64,000 nt of DNA, taken from positions 1 through 64,000 of the forward strand of contig NZ_JANCLX010000005.1 in NCBI RefSeq assembly GCF_024295805.1, read 5' to 3'. Source of the DNA: Streptomyces cucumeris (GTDB lineage Bacteria; Actinomycetota; Actinomycetes; Streptomycetales; Streptomycetaceae). Made by a program: the position numbers and the translations under genes. Below the pieces are notes generated by a model, which saw nothing but the letters and a program-made list of their open reading frames with translations, searched no databases and was not told the origin of the DNA. Below are positions 42,489 to 50,137 of the stretch, in pieces. How positions within the stretch are numbered: position 1 is the first letter of the stretch; each line of letters begins with the position of its first letter.

Positions 42489-44416
42489 CGGCCGTTGTAC
42501 GAACGCTCCACGCCCAGCAGCGCCGCCTTCCACCGCTCCATCGGTGTGAACGGCTTCACCGCGTGGCCCCACTCGCCGGGCAGGAAGACCTGCCGTCCGG
42601 CGCGGGGCCGCTTGTCCGCCACCACCACACCGCGCGCCAGCAGTCCGTCGCGGGCGGCGTGGTGGCGGGCGGCCGTCCAGCCGTTCCACTTCCGCACGTT
42701 GCGGTCGGTGGGGGCGGGCAGGGCCAGCAGTTGCAGATACAGCCGTGCCTGGTCCTCCTCCAGGTCCAGCTTCCCCGCGGCGAGCGCGACCACGTCCGGG
42801 GCCGAGGCCGCCGGATCGGACTCGTAGCGGCCCGGGGGCAGCGCGGCCGAGGCGATCCGGTCCACGATGGCGGAGCAGACCGGGCCGCGCAGCCAGGCGA
42901 CCGCGTCCATGTGCTCGCGGCCGTAGCGGTCCACCCATCCCGACAGCCGCCGGGAGCGTTCGTCATCGCCGTAGAAGGCGGGGCGGAAGGACAGATGCAT
43001 ACTGGGCCGTTCGTGCGGGCGGGTCGCCCGCCATCGCGTCACCACCGTCAGCCCGTCGTCCACGCTCGGGTCGTCCAGTGGTTCCGGACCCGCGTAGGGG
43101 CGGCGGCCGAACCCCTCGGGCAGCTCCGCCGGCAGATCCTCCCCGCGCATCCCCCGGAACCCCGCGCCGAGCAGCAGCCCCGGATGCTCCAGCCGCTTCC
43201 GCAACACCCGCACCAGCCCGGGCACACCGTCGTGCACCACGTCCCCGGCGGGGAGCTCGGCGTAGACCCACGGGAGGTGCGCCACCGCGGTGAGCAGGGT
43301 GTCCCCGAACCACCGTGCCTGGCCACGGGCGTCGGTGACATAGGGGCCGAACTTCGAGTTGCTCAGCCAGGTGTCGACGTCCGCGCGCAGCTCCGGAAGG
43401 TCGGTGGGGTCGGTGAACGCCCAGCACAGCTTGCCCGCCGTCAGCAGGAACGGCTCCCGCTCGACCACCGCCGTGTGCGTGGACTCGGGCACCGTCGTGC
43501 GCCGCCCGAACCGGGCCCGCCACGCCGCGCCGATCCGGGTCGCGACCTCCCGCATGCCCTCCAGCTCCCACAGCGCGGCCGGATCGGCGGGCAGGACGTC
43601 CGCCAGCAGCTCCAGCCGCTCCAGCGGGCTCAGCCTCGCCAACTCCTGTCCGCCGTCCTCGCTCTCGGCCGCCTTGAGCTGGTGGATCCGGCGCTCCTCG
43701 GCTTCGAGGAACGGTGTGTATCCCGTGCTGATCAGCCCGGCCAGGGCGAACGACGCGGTGGCCCGCCCCAGCCCGGTGGCCTCGCGCAGCAACGTGACGG
43801 CCGACCGGTCCCACGGCACCGGACCGCGCTCGCGGATCAGCGCCACCAGCGTGCGGATCTGCTCCGGCGAGCCCCAGCCACCGCCGGGGACGAGGTCGTT
43901 GACCTCCACGGGCTCCCCCAGCGACGGCGGCTCGCCGTGGCCGGTGCGCAGCTCCAGGAACTTCCGGGCCCCGCCGCGCACCCAGCCGATGCAGACGGCG
44001 GCGCCGTGCTCGTCCCGCACACCGGGGCGGTCGGTGCGCACCACCCCGGTGCGCCAGCGCGCCGAGGGGTCCGCGAACGGGCTCGCCGCCCAGATCTCCA
44101 GCCAGGCCAGCAGCCGCTGCCGCCGCACCTCACGGGTGGGCTCCACGGCGGCGCGCAGCGCGAGGGCGCCGATCCGCCCGAGGAACCGGGTCCAGGACCC
44201 CTCCCCGGCACTGCCCGGCCCGGTCTCCCCCTCCGGGGGCTCCCAGGTCCCGGCCAGGAAGCCGCCGGTGCGCTCCAGCGCGGCCAGCACCCCCCGCGTC
44301 GACCAGTACCCGGAGCCGTCGACCAGCCCGCCCAGGGCGTTCGCCAGCCATCCGTCGTCCAGCCTGCCGCCTCCGAGCCGGTCGAGCACCGGAGTTCCCC
44401 CAGTCACATGTGCCAT
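42395..44416 (-). CDS. large hypothetical protein
   Basis: The 673-residue product has consistent codon bias but no recognised catalytic motif. It is Trp-rich and contains helical segments (LARLSPLERLELLADVLPADPAALWELEGMREVATRIG) and a C-terminal conserved-looking WNGWTAARHHAARDGLLARGVVVADKRPRAGRQVFLPGEW. The composition resembles large DNA-binding-type or scaffold-like actinobacterial proteins sometimes labelled MolR-like; I cannot confirm that. The ATG at 44416 (MAHVTGG) is selected; another at 44434 (MGEDRA) adds six residues. Confidence 0.75.
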   Translation of the reverse strand: MAHVTGGTPVLDRLGGGRLDDGWLANALGGLVDGSGYWSTRGVLAALERTGGFLAGTWEPPEGETGPGSAGEGSWTRFLGRIGALALRAAVEPTREVRRQRLLAWLEIWAASPFADPSARWRTGVVRTDRPGVRDEHGAAVCIGWVRGGARKFLELRTGHGEPPSLGEPVEVNDLVPGGGWGSPEQIRTLVALIRERGPVPWDRSAVTLLREATGLGRATASFALAGLISTGYTPFLEAEERRIHQLKAAESEDGGQELARLSPLERLELLADVLPADPAALWELEGMREVATRIGAAWRARFGRRTTVPESTHTAVVEREPFLLTAGKLCWAFTDPTDLPELRADVDTWLSNSKFGPYVTDARGQARWFGDTLLTAVAHLPWVYAELPAGDVVHDGVPGLVRVLRKRLEHPGLLLGAGFRGMRGEDLPAELPEGFGRRPYAGPEPLDDPSVDDGLTVVTRWRATRPHERPSMHLSFRPAFYGDDERSRRLSGWVDRYGREHMDAVAWLRGPVCSAIVDRIASAALPPGRYESDPAASAPDVVALAAGKLDLEEDQARLYLQLLALPAPTDRNVRKWNGWTAARHHAARDGLLARGVVVADKRPRAGRQVFLPGEWGHAVKPFTPMERWKAALLGVERSYNGRYDNHPPLPVRTLPELFAHAWTLVERGDGPV

Positions 44417-44457
44417 GGCCCGATCCTCGCCCATGGCACCGACAGCCGGTGCCCTCG

Positions 44458-44874
44458 TCATGTCCGTCGCCGCGGACAGGGGATTTCGGGGCGCAACCGG
44501 TGCGGGCCGCAGGCGACCAGACAGACGGAGAGAAACCGCCGCCCCGTCAGATACCACCCGCCGGCCACATCCTCCCCACCCGCGACCGCCTCGGCCGCAC
44601 CCCGGTCCCTCGCGGACAGCGTTTCGGGGGCGCGGTCGTGATGAGAGGCGAAGGACGCGGCGTGCTCACGCACCCGGTCCCCGAACCAGCGCGCGGCCTC
44701 GGCCGGGTGGGTCCAGGTTCCCTGGATGAAGTCCGGGGGTTTGAGCAGCCAGTGGGCGAGTTCGAGGGGAACGACCCTGCTGCGTGTGAACTCGGGGTGC
44801 AGGGGGCGTCTGGGGCCGTCCTTGAGGAGGTCGTGGCCTGAGCCGAGCCAAAGGTAACCGTGGTGGTGGTGCAC
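44458..44874 (-). CDS. hypothetical protein with His-rich N-terminus
   Basis: The 138-residue protein begins (V/M)HHHHGYLWLGSGHDLLKDGP and includes TWTHPAEAARWFGDRVREHAASF, with a C-terminal VACGPHR-like tail rich in Arg. G/C at third positions is lower than in core genes. It starts from GTG at 44874. It lies 41 bases before the large hypothetical gene on the same strand and after two small coding-like segments. I recognise no domain; the four consecutive His could bind metal, but this is not supported further. Confidence 0.6.
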   Translation of the reverse strand: MHHHHGYLWLGSGHDLLKDGPRRPLHPEFTRSRVVPLELAHWLLKPPDFIQGTWTHPAEAARWFGDRVREHAASFASHHDRAPETLSARDRGAAEAVAGGEDVAGGWYLTGRRFLSVCLVACGPHRLRPEIPCPRRRT

Positions 44875-44940
44875 TGTGCCGCCTTCGCAGACCGAGCGGG
44901 GCGGCCCCGGCGCCGGCCGGGGACCGCCCCGCCTTCCGGG

Positions 44941-45072
44941 TTATCGACGGCCGCAGCCGTCGCCGCCACCGCAATCGCCACCCGAAGGGGGTGACGGCGC
45001 GTCGGTGTCGGGCAAGGTGTCGCCGTCGTCCGGGTCCTGGCGTAAGACGGCCTTGTGTCCTGCCTGCCGCAT
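44941..45072 (-). CDS. short Cys-containing peptide gene (candidate)
   Basis: ATG at 45072, preceded by GAAGGGAA, opens a 43-residue frame (MRQAGHKAVLRQDPDDGDTL, then a Pro/Ser linker, ending GGDCGGGDGCGRR). The Gly/Cys-rich end resembles RiPP cores superficially, but no modification enzyme is nearby. The same frame stays open and coding-like upstream to 45198, including several Cys, and directly follows the stop codon of the gene at 45199, with no alternative start. It contains a TTA codon, a rare bldA-dependent codon in Streptomyces. It may be the distal half of a broken longer gene. Confidence 0.4.
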   Translation of the reverse strand: MRQAGHKAVLRQDPDDGDTLPDTDAPSPPSGGDCGGGDGCGRR

Positions 45073-45198
45073 CGGGAAGATTCCCTTCTGTGCTGTCGGA
45101 CACGAGGGCTCTCCTCGTGCCGTCGTGCATGTGCACCCGTTCCGGCTGGGCTCGACCTGCCAGGGCTCCGGTCCAGCCGGTACGGGGGTCTGCGACGC

Positions 45199-45393
45199 CT
45201 ATGCCGAGGCGGCGTTCTTCGTCTGCTCATCCAGCGCGGCCCGCATCAGGACATCGGCGAGCCGGTTCGCGCTGTCGAGCGGGATGCGCCCGAGGGCCAC
45301 CAGGGGATAGCCGGACACCGTGAGTTCGCCACGCAGGGTCGGCCATCGGCGCCCAGCGCCTCGATGTCTTGTTCGCGGATTCTCATCGCTCAC
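45199..45393 (-). CDS. small hypothetical protein, probably frameshifted
   Basis: The open frame (GTG at 45393, 64 residues) has a coherent C-terminal half, LRGELTVSGYPLVALGRIPLDSANRLADVLMRAALDEQ, but an odd basic N-terminus. In another frame an ATG at 45386, preceded by GGAGAGGTGAGCG, gives MRIREQDIEALGADG, a more natural start that would run into the same C-terminus if one base were added near 45345. This suggests a one-base deletion. It is followed in frame, after a TAG, by the coding-like segment described for the peptide gene. Confidence 0.5.
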   Translation of the reverse strand: MSDENPRTRHRGAGRRWPTLRGELTVSGYPLVALGRIPLDSANRLADVLMRAALDEQTKNAASA

Positions 45394-45454
45394 CTCTCCC
45401 GCCGTTTCTGCGTGAACGGGACATTAGGGAGAGGGAGCTGGGGGATGCGAGGCA

Positions 45455-45495
45455 ATGTTCTCGGATGTTCTCGACCACGGGCGGGATGTTCTTGA
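45455..45495. promoter_or_regulatory. three phased ATGTTCTYG direct repeats
   Basis: ATGTTCTCG starts at 45455 and 45465, and ATGTTCTTG at 45486. The offsets of 10 and 21 bases place all three on one face of the helix. They lie between the divergent small gene and the DUF6879 gene, about 93-130 bases before the latter, so they are a candidate operator for the HTH protein encoded downstream. Confidence 0.5.
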
Positions 45496-45587
45496 TTGAT
45501 CTCACACAGGGTCAGCGAATCGGTACCGAGCGCACCCGTGGGTGCGACATGCTCGGGGTGTCCAGATCAACGAGGAAGGACGTGATC

Positions 45588-46334
45588 ATGGCGCGTCGAC
45601 TGCGCTTCAACGGCACGGGTTCTGACGTCACGGGCTGCCCCGCCGTGCACGAGGACTTGGACAGCGGAGAGATCGTCATCCACGGAACACCGCTCTCCGA
45701 CCCCGAGGACCTCGCCCAGCTCCGACACCTGGGAGAGGGCGAGACGCCGATCGTGGTGCCACGCGAACTGCTGGTCGACTTCGGCCCCAAGGAGGCCACT
45801 CGCACACCGCGCATCATCGACCTGGATGACTTCGGCAAGCTCTTCGAGAACTTCGAGCACACCGCCTGGCGGCTGGAGACTCGGCGCCGGTTCGCGAGCG
45901 ATGAAGTCGCTCCCGGCTACCAGGAGTTCGTCGCAACGGGCGAGGCACCACTGGATCTCTACCATCCGTTCTTCGCCACGATCCGTGAGCAAACCCGGCA
46001 AGGCAAGCGGTGCGAGCGAGTGCGCATCGTCGACAATCCACCCACAACCGGTCAGCGCTACCTGCTCTACAGCGCCGCGCGCAACAGGTCGGTGGGTGAG
46101 GACATCCGCAACATGTGGCGCGCCGATGCCGATCGGCTGCGACTGCCCGCCGAGGACTTCTGGGTCTTCGACTCCCGGCTCGTCGCCCTCCTCAACTTCG
46201 ATGACGACGACAATCTGCTCAACGTGGAGGTGATCACCGAGCCGGCGGCGGTCAACCGCTATCTCCAGGTTCGGGACGCGGCATGGCACTACGCCGCGCG
46301 ATACGACACGTTCGAAGCGGGGCTCGCCACGTAG
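45588..46334 (+). CDS. DUF6879-domain protein
   Basis: The 248-residue protein has an N-terminal segment (LRFNGTGSDVTGCPAVHEDLDSGEIVIHG through VPRELLVDFGPKE) that in other Streptomyces is, as I recall, a small companion protein, fused to the DUF6879 domain (about 75-240, with FENFEHTAWRLETRRRFASDE, RVRIVDNPPTTGQRYLLYSAARN and WVFDSRLVALLNFDDDDNL). Such proteins usually sit next to an Scr1-type HTH regulator, as here. Function is unknown; it may act as the partner or toxin-like component of the HTH. The ATG at 45588 follows GAGGAAGG. Confidence 0.85.
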   Translation: MARRLRFNGTGSDVTGCPAVHEDLDSGEIVIHGTPLSDPEDLAQLRHLGEGETPIVVPRELLVDFGPKEATRTPRIIDLDDFGKLFENFEHTAWRLETRRRFASDEVAPGYQEFVATGEAPLDLYHPFFATIREQTRQGKRCERVRIVDNPPTTGQRYLLYSAARNRSVGEDIRNMWRADADRLRLPAEDFWVFDSRLVALLNFDDDDNLLNVEVITEPAAVNRYLQVRDAAWHYAARYDTFEAGLAT

Positions 46335-46355
46335 GTTGCAAGTACCGTGTGACCG

Positions 46356-47204
46356 GTGAGCACTGACTTTCAACAGGCACGGGTGGCCCTGGGAGCGCGG
46401 CTTCGGGAGCTGCGCGCGTCATGCCCTGGAGGTCGGCTCACCGGTACACAACTGGCCCAGCGGCTGGGCTGGCCGCATTCCAAGATCTACAAACTGGAGA
46501 ACGGCCGTCAGACGGCAACAGCCGAGGACCTACGCGCTTGGGCCACGGCAACCGGCCAGCCGGAAGCCGCCGAGGAACTCCTCTCCCGGTTCAACGGCCT
46601 GGAATCTCACATCCGATCGTGGCGCCGCCAACTGGCCTTGGGGCACAAGCCCGTTCAGGACACGATCAACGCCGAGCACCAGCGCTCCACCACACTGCGC
46701 GGCTGGCAAAACTGTGTTGTGGTGGGCATGCTCCAGACGCCCGATTACGCACGCTCTGTCTTCAGCCAGAGCGCAGATCTGCACAAGTCTCCACGCGACA
46801 CCGAGGCCGCGGTACGGGGTCGGCTGCGGCGCCAGGAAGGGCTGTACGACTCGCGCAAGCGGTACCGGATCCTCATGTGGGAGGGAACGCTCCGCGCTCT
46901 CGTCTGCCCACCGTCAGTCCTCGCCGCCCAGCTCGACCGGCTGATGAGCGTCATCGGCCTGGACACGGTCGAGCTGGGCATCGTCCCGTTCTCGGCGCCT
47001 CTGAAGATCCAGCCCGCCAACGGATTCTGGATCCACGATGAGCGGCTGGTGCTCGTCGAGGACTGGCACGCCGAGCTGTGGATCAACGACGCCGACAGCA
47101 TCGCCCTCTACCTCCGCGCCTGGAACACCCTGCGCGAATCCGCCGTCTTCGGCGCCGACGCGCACCGCCTGATCCATGAGGCCCGGCGGGCGCTGATCGG
47201 GTAA
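46356..47204 (+). CDS. Scr1-type HTH regulator with DUF5753
   Basis: The 282-residue protein has an N-terminal XRE helix-turn-helix (LRELRASCPGGRLTGTQLAQRLGWPHSKIYKLENGRQTA) and a C-terminal DUF5753 domain (QNCVVVGMLQTPDYARSVF, RQEGLYDSRKRYRILMWEGTLR, WHAELWINDADSIALYLRAWNTLRESAVFGADAHRLI). This is the Streptomyces-specific Scr1/WhiJ-like class, often paired with DUF397 or DUF6879 partners and linked to development. It starts with GTG 21 bases after the DUF6879 stop, so the two are cotranscribed. Confidence 0.92.
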   Translation: MSTDFQQARVALGARLRELRASCPGGRLTGTQLAQRLGWPHSKIYKLENGRQTATAEDLRAWATATGQPEAAEELLSRFNGLESHIRSWRRQLALGHKPVQDTINAEHQRSTTLRGWQNCVVVGMLQTPDYARSVFSQSADLHKSPRDTEAAVRGRLRRQEGLYDSRKRYRILMWEGTLRALVCPPSVLAAQLDRLMSVIGLDTVELGIVPFSAPLKIQPANGFWIHDERLVLVEDWHAELWINDADSIALYLRAWNTLRESAVFGADAHRLIHEARRALIG

Positions 47205-47234
47205 CGTGGGCGTCACCCGCTGCATACCGAGGAG

Positions 47235-47303
47235 GTGAGACCCATAAACGCCAGGTCAGGCTGGGTGCTCCCCCTCTGCGGCCAAGCGGCCGAACCGGTG
47301 TAG
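47235..47303 (+). CDS. short leader-like peptide (candidate)
   Basis: GTG at 47235, directly after CCGAGGAG, opens a 22-codon frame reading VRPINARSGWVLPLCGQAAE and ending PV. It lies 30 bases after the HTH gene and 38 bases before the methyltransferase gene. The unusually strong Shine-Dalgarno sequence (GAGGAGGTGA) without a long gene, and a peptide with one Cys and one Trp, suggest a translated leader that may influence the methyltransferase gene. The exact start is uncertain because the ribosome-binding site abuts the GTG. Confidence 0.35.
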   Translation: MRPINARSGWVLPLCGQAAEPV

Positions 47304-47341
47304 GTGACCGGCGGAGCGCCCTGGGAATCCCGGAAGGCTCC

Positions 47342-48157
47342 ATGTCGACTTCACCTCTCTCCCTCGTTCCGGTCCTCGATTTCCCCGCCGTCGTCGGCAG
47401 ACTGCGTACCGCCGGGTGCGTATTCGCCGAGGACGAGGCGGAGTTGCTGCTCTCCGCCGCCCGTGATCCGGCCGCGCTCGAGGCCATGGTGGCTCGGCGC
47501 GCCGCCGGGCTGCCGCTGGAACACGTCCTGGGCTGGGCGGAGTTCCGCGGTCTGCGGATCGCCGTGGATCCCGGTGTGTTCGTCCCCCGCCGCCGCACCG
47601 AGTTCCTCGTCGAACGGGCGCTCGCGCTGGCGCCCGCGCGGGCCGGGGCGGTGGTGGTCGATCTGTGCTGCGGCTCCGGCGCGCTGGGCGCGGCCCTGGG
47701 GGCGGCGCTGGAGCGGATCGCGCTGGACGCCACCGACATCGATCCCGCGGCGGTGCGCTGCGCCCGGCGCAATGTGGCCGCGGTGGGCGGCCGGGTCCAC
47801 AAGGGCGATCTGTACGAACCGCTGCCGGGGGGCCTGCGCGGCCGGGTCGACCTGCTGCTGGCCAACGTCCCGTACGTGCCCAGCGCCCAGGTCGGACTGC
47901 TGCCGCCGGAGGCCCGGGTGCACGAGGCGCGGGTGGCGCTGGACGGCGGGGCGGACGGGCTGGACGTGCTGCGCCGGGTGACCGCGCAGGCGGCCGGGTG
48001 GCTGGCGCCGGGCGGCTGTCTGCTCTTCGAGACCAGCGGAGCCCAGGCGTCCGCGGCCGTGGGGATCGTCGCCCGGGACGGGCTGCGGGCCACAGTGGCC
48101 GAATGCGCGGAGCGGGAGGCGACCGTTGTCATCGGCACCAGGCCGCCTTCGCGGTGA
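47342..48157 (+). CDS. HemK/PrmC-like protein N5-glutamine methyltransferase
   Basis: The 271-residue protein has a PrmC-like helical N-terminus (AVVGRLRTAGCVFAEDEAELLLSAA, PLEHVLGWAEFRGLRIAVDPGVFVPRRRTEFLV), SAM motif I (VVDLCCGSGALGAALG), acidic DIDP, and LLLANVPYVP in place of the usual NPPY. That substitution weakens the case for a Gln-methylating role; the family in Streptomyces often has this form and its substrate is not established. The ATG at 47342 follows GGAAGGC. Confidence 0.85.
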   Translation: MSTSPLSLVPVLDFPAVVGRLRTAGCVFAEDEAELLLSAARDPAALEAMVARRAAGLPLEHVLGWAEFRGLRIAVDPGVFVPRRRTEFLVERALALAPARAGAVVVDLCCGSGALGAALGAALERIALDATDIDPAAVRCARRNVAAVGGRVHKGDLYEPLPGGLRGRVDLLLANVPYVPSAQVGLLPPEARVHEARVALDGGADGLDVLRRVTAQAAGWLAPGGCLLFETSGAQASAAVGIVARDGLRATVAECAEREATVVIGTRPPSR

Positions 48158-48262
48158 CCCGATGGCGCGACCGGGTACGAGTGCGACGCCGGAGCGCCGA
48201 TGCCTCGATGGGCGCGGTCTGACGTCGCACTCGATCCAGCACGTCCGGCATCCGGTATCCCG

Positions 48263-48625
48263 TCAGATCTCCAGGCGCTGCTCGATCTTCCGCAGATTGT
48301 GGCGGGCGAGGGCGAGGTTCGCGCGCTGGCGGTCCAGGGCGAGGTAGAGGAAGAGAGAGCCGTTCGACTGCTGCGTCGGCCGGATCAGGTGGTACTGCTG
48401 GGTGAGCGTGATCAGGATGTCCTCGATGGAGTCGCGGATCTCGAGACTGGCCAGGGTGCGCAGCTTGGCCCGGACCACCTCGGTATTGCCGGCGGCGGCC
48501 AGATCCAGGTCGAGGGCGGTTCCCCCCTCTGCGCCCAGGGTCATGCCGCTTTCGTAGTCGACGACGGCCACCCCCAGGGCTCCCTCGATCGCCATGGCTT
48601 CCTTGAGAGCGGTCTCGATGTTCAT
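48263..48625 (-). CDS. roadblock-like protein
   Basis: The 120-residue protein matches the roadblock/LC7 layout: helix (NIETALKEAMAIEGALGVAVVDYESGMTLG), small-residue helix (AAAGNTEVVRAKLRTLASL), strands (DILITLTQQYHLIRPTQQSNGSLFLYLALD) and C-terminal helix RQRANLALARHNLRKIEQRL. Its last helix resembles that of the divergent neighbour (RESTNLALAARQIDEHARKL), suggesting duplication. The ATG at 48625 is preferred over GTG at 48631 because GAAGGAAG is correctly spaced from it. Confidence 0.75.
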   Translation of the reverse strand: MNIETALKEAMAIEGALGVAVVDYESGMTLGAEGGTALDLDLAAAGNTEVVRAKLRTLASLEIRDSIEDILITLTQQYHLIRPTQQSNGSLFLYLALDRQRANLALARHNLRKIEQRLEI

Positions 48626-48822
48626 CAGCACTTCCTTCGCGGTCGACGCCGACGCCTCACACCGTGCGGCGCGGGGTGGGCAGGGTGATGTACGGAGCGT
48701 GAGCGGCTACGACCGCAGGCACGTAACGTGTAAGAAAAGCACACCAAGTTGGAGCATTGGGTACTTTTATGATCGACTGTTTTCTTTCTCGTCAAAATTG
48801 TGATCGGAGGGTATCGTGACGG

Positions 48823-48840
48823 CCCTTCAAGAGTGAAGGG
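48823..48840 (+). promoter_or_regulatory. hairpin overlapping the ribosome-binding site of the next gene
   Basis: CCCTTCA-AGAG-TGAAGGG is a perfect 7-bp stem with a 4-base loop, ending 6 bases before the GTG at 48847. The second arm is the likely ribosome-binding sequence (GAAGGGG), so folding could reduce translation. The upstream 90 bases are unusually A/T-rich and hold the divergent promoters. Confidence 0.5.
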
Positions 48841-48846
48841 GTCCGG

Positions 48847-49209
48847 GTGTCCGAACTAGGACTGTTCATACGCCAATTGCTCGAACACCCAGGTGTCAGC
48901 GCCGCGATGCTGATAGACGGCACGACGGGCCTCGAGTACGGCTTCGGCGGCGATCGTTCGGCGCTGCCGTCCGCCGCCGAGTCCTGTGATGACGCACATC
49001 GAATATCGGACACTCTTGAAGCCGTCAGTGGCCGGACGGGGCTGGAGAACATCACGGTGACCACCACGCTGAGTCACTACGTCACCCAGGTGATTCCCCG
49101 GAAACGGGGCGACTCCCTGCTGCTGGTGGTCGCGCTGGCACGGGAGAGTACGAACCTCGCGCTGGCAGCACGCCAGATCGATGAGCACGCCCGGAAGCTG
49201 CTCGCATGA
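48847..49209 (+). CDS. roadblock-like protein
   Basis: The 120-residue protein shows the same secondary-structure order as the neighbour on the other strand: helix (LGLFIRQLLEHPGVSAAMLIDGTTGLEYGFGG), helix (CDDAHRISDTLEAVSG), strands (ENITVTTTLSHYVTQVIPRKRGDSLLLVVALA) and final helix. It probably forms homo- or heterodimers. It begins with GTG at 48847 and overlaps the next gene by ATGA, so the two are cotranslated. No GTPase is encoded nearby. Confidence 0.75.
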   Translation: MSELGLFIRQLLEHPGVSAAMLIDGTTGLEYGFGGDRSALPSAAESCDDAHRISDTLEAVSGRTGLENITVTTTLSHYVTQVIPRKRGDSLLLVVALARESTNLALAARQIDEHARKLLA

Positions 49210-50027
49210 CCGGCTTCCGCGGTGAGTTGACACGACTGCACGAGAGCCGCTTCACGGGTGTACTGCGGATCGAGGGCGTCCCGGCGGGGGTCATCCACCT
49301 GCGCGAGGGTCTGATCGCCGCGATCGTCACCCCCGGCGCCCCCGGGCCCGAGTCCCTGCTGCTGAAGTCGGAGCGGATCACCGAACGGGAGTGGTCCGCG
49401 GCGTTCGCCGCCGGGGCCCCCGAGGAGCGCGTGGGTGCGCATCTGACGAAGACCGCCGGGGTCGGCACGGCGGAACTGGAAGTGGTGACCGTCTCGGCGC
49501 TGTACGACGCGGCGTTCGCCATCGGGCTGAACCGACCGGATCGATGGCAGGCCGAGACGGAGACCGTGCCCTTGCCCCTTCCGGTGCGGCCCGGGGTGCA
49601 TCCCGAGGATCTGCTGCGGGAGACCCGTCGCCGGCTGTCCGTGGTCTCCCAACGATGGGGTCCTCCGGAGCAGTTGATGACACACCGGGTGAGGGCGAGC
49701 GGCCGGGCCGCGCCGAGCGTCGTGCCGAACGCCCGCTTCCAGGACATCCTGCTCCACGCCAACGGCCGCCACACGCCTCGTGACATCGCCTTTCTCCTCG
49801 GCCGCGGCACCTTCGCCGTCACCACCGACATCGTCGCCATGGCCGCCCGCGGGCTGCTCGACGGCCGCCCCGCCTCCTCGCCGTCCGGGGCCGCCGGGGT
49901 CGCGATCCGACAGCCGGCCCGGCGGGAGGGCGAGGACCGCCCCGCGACACCACCGGCGCCGCCCGCCTCACTGCCCCGCCGCCGCCCCGGGGCCGGACGC
50001 CCCGAAGCCGGACCCCCGGGAGCCTGA
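49206..50027 (+). CDS. DUF4388-type protein with winged-helix-like region
   Basis: The 273-residue protein opens with a DUF4388/PATAN-like segment (FRGELTRLHESRFTGVLRIEGVPAGVIHLREGLIAAIVTPGA). A middle region with FQDILLHANGRHTPRDIAFLLGRGTFAVTTDIVAMAARGLL looks like a winged helix, and a Pro/Arg-rich disordered tail follows. PATAN-type domains occur with two-component and gliding/roadblock systems. It could bridge roadblock partners and DNA or another effector. Coupled to the preceding gene. Confidence 0.78.
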   Translation: MTGFRGELTRLHESRFTGVLRIEGVPAGVIHLREGLIAAIVTPGAPGPESLLLKSERITEREWSAAFAAGAPEERVGAHLTKTAGVGTAELEVVTVSALYDAAFAIGLNRPDRWQAETETVPLPLPVRPGVHPEDLLRETRRRLSVVSQRWGPPEQLMTHRVRASGRAAPSVVPNARFQDILLHANGRHTPRDIAFLLGRGTFAVTTDIVAMAARGLLDGRPASSPSGAAGVAIRQPARREGEDRPATPPAPPASLPRRRPGAGRPEAGPPGA

Positions 50028-50137
50028 CAGCCCAGAGCCGACGACTGACCGCCGACCTCACCCCCACCTCCGCACTCGACCCCCACCGAGCACACAGCGG
50101 CCACCGCCCGCCGCACACCATGCAAGGAGCCCTCGCA

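Noticed and set aside
44941..45072. Interpretation of the Gly/Cys-rich peptide as a lanthipeptide or other RiPP precursor
   Set aside because: No modification, protease or export gene is adjacent, and the frame extends upstream as if it were part of a longer protein.
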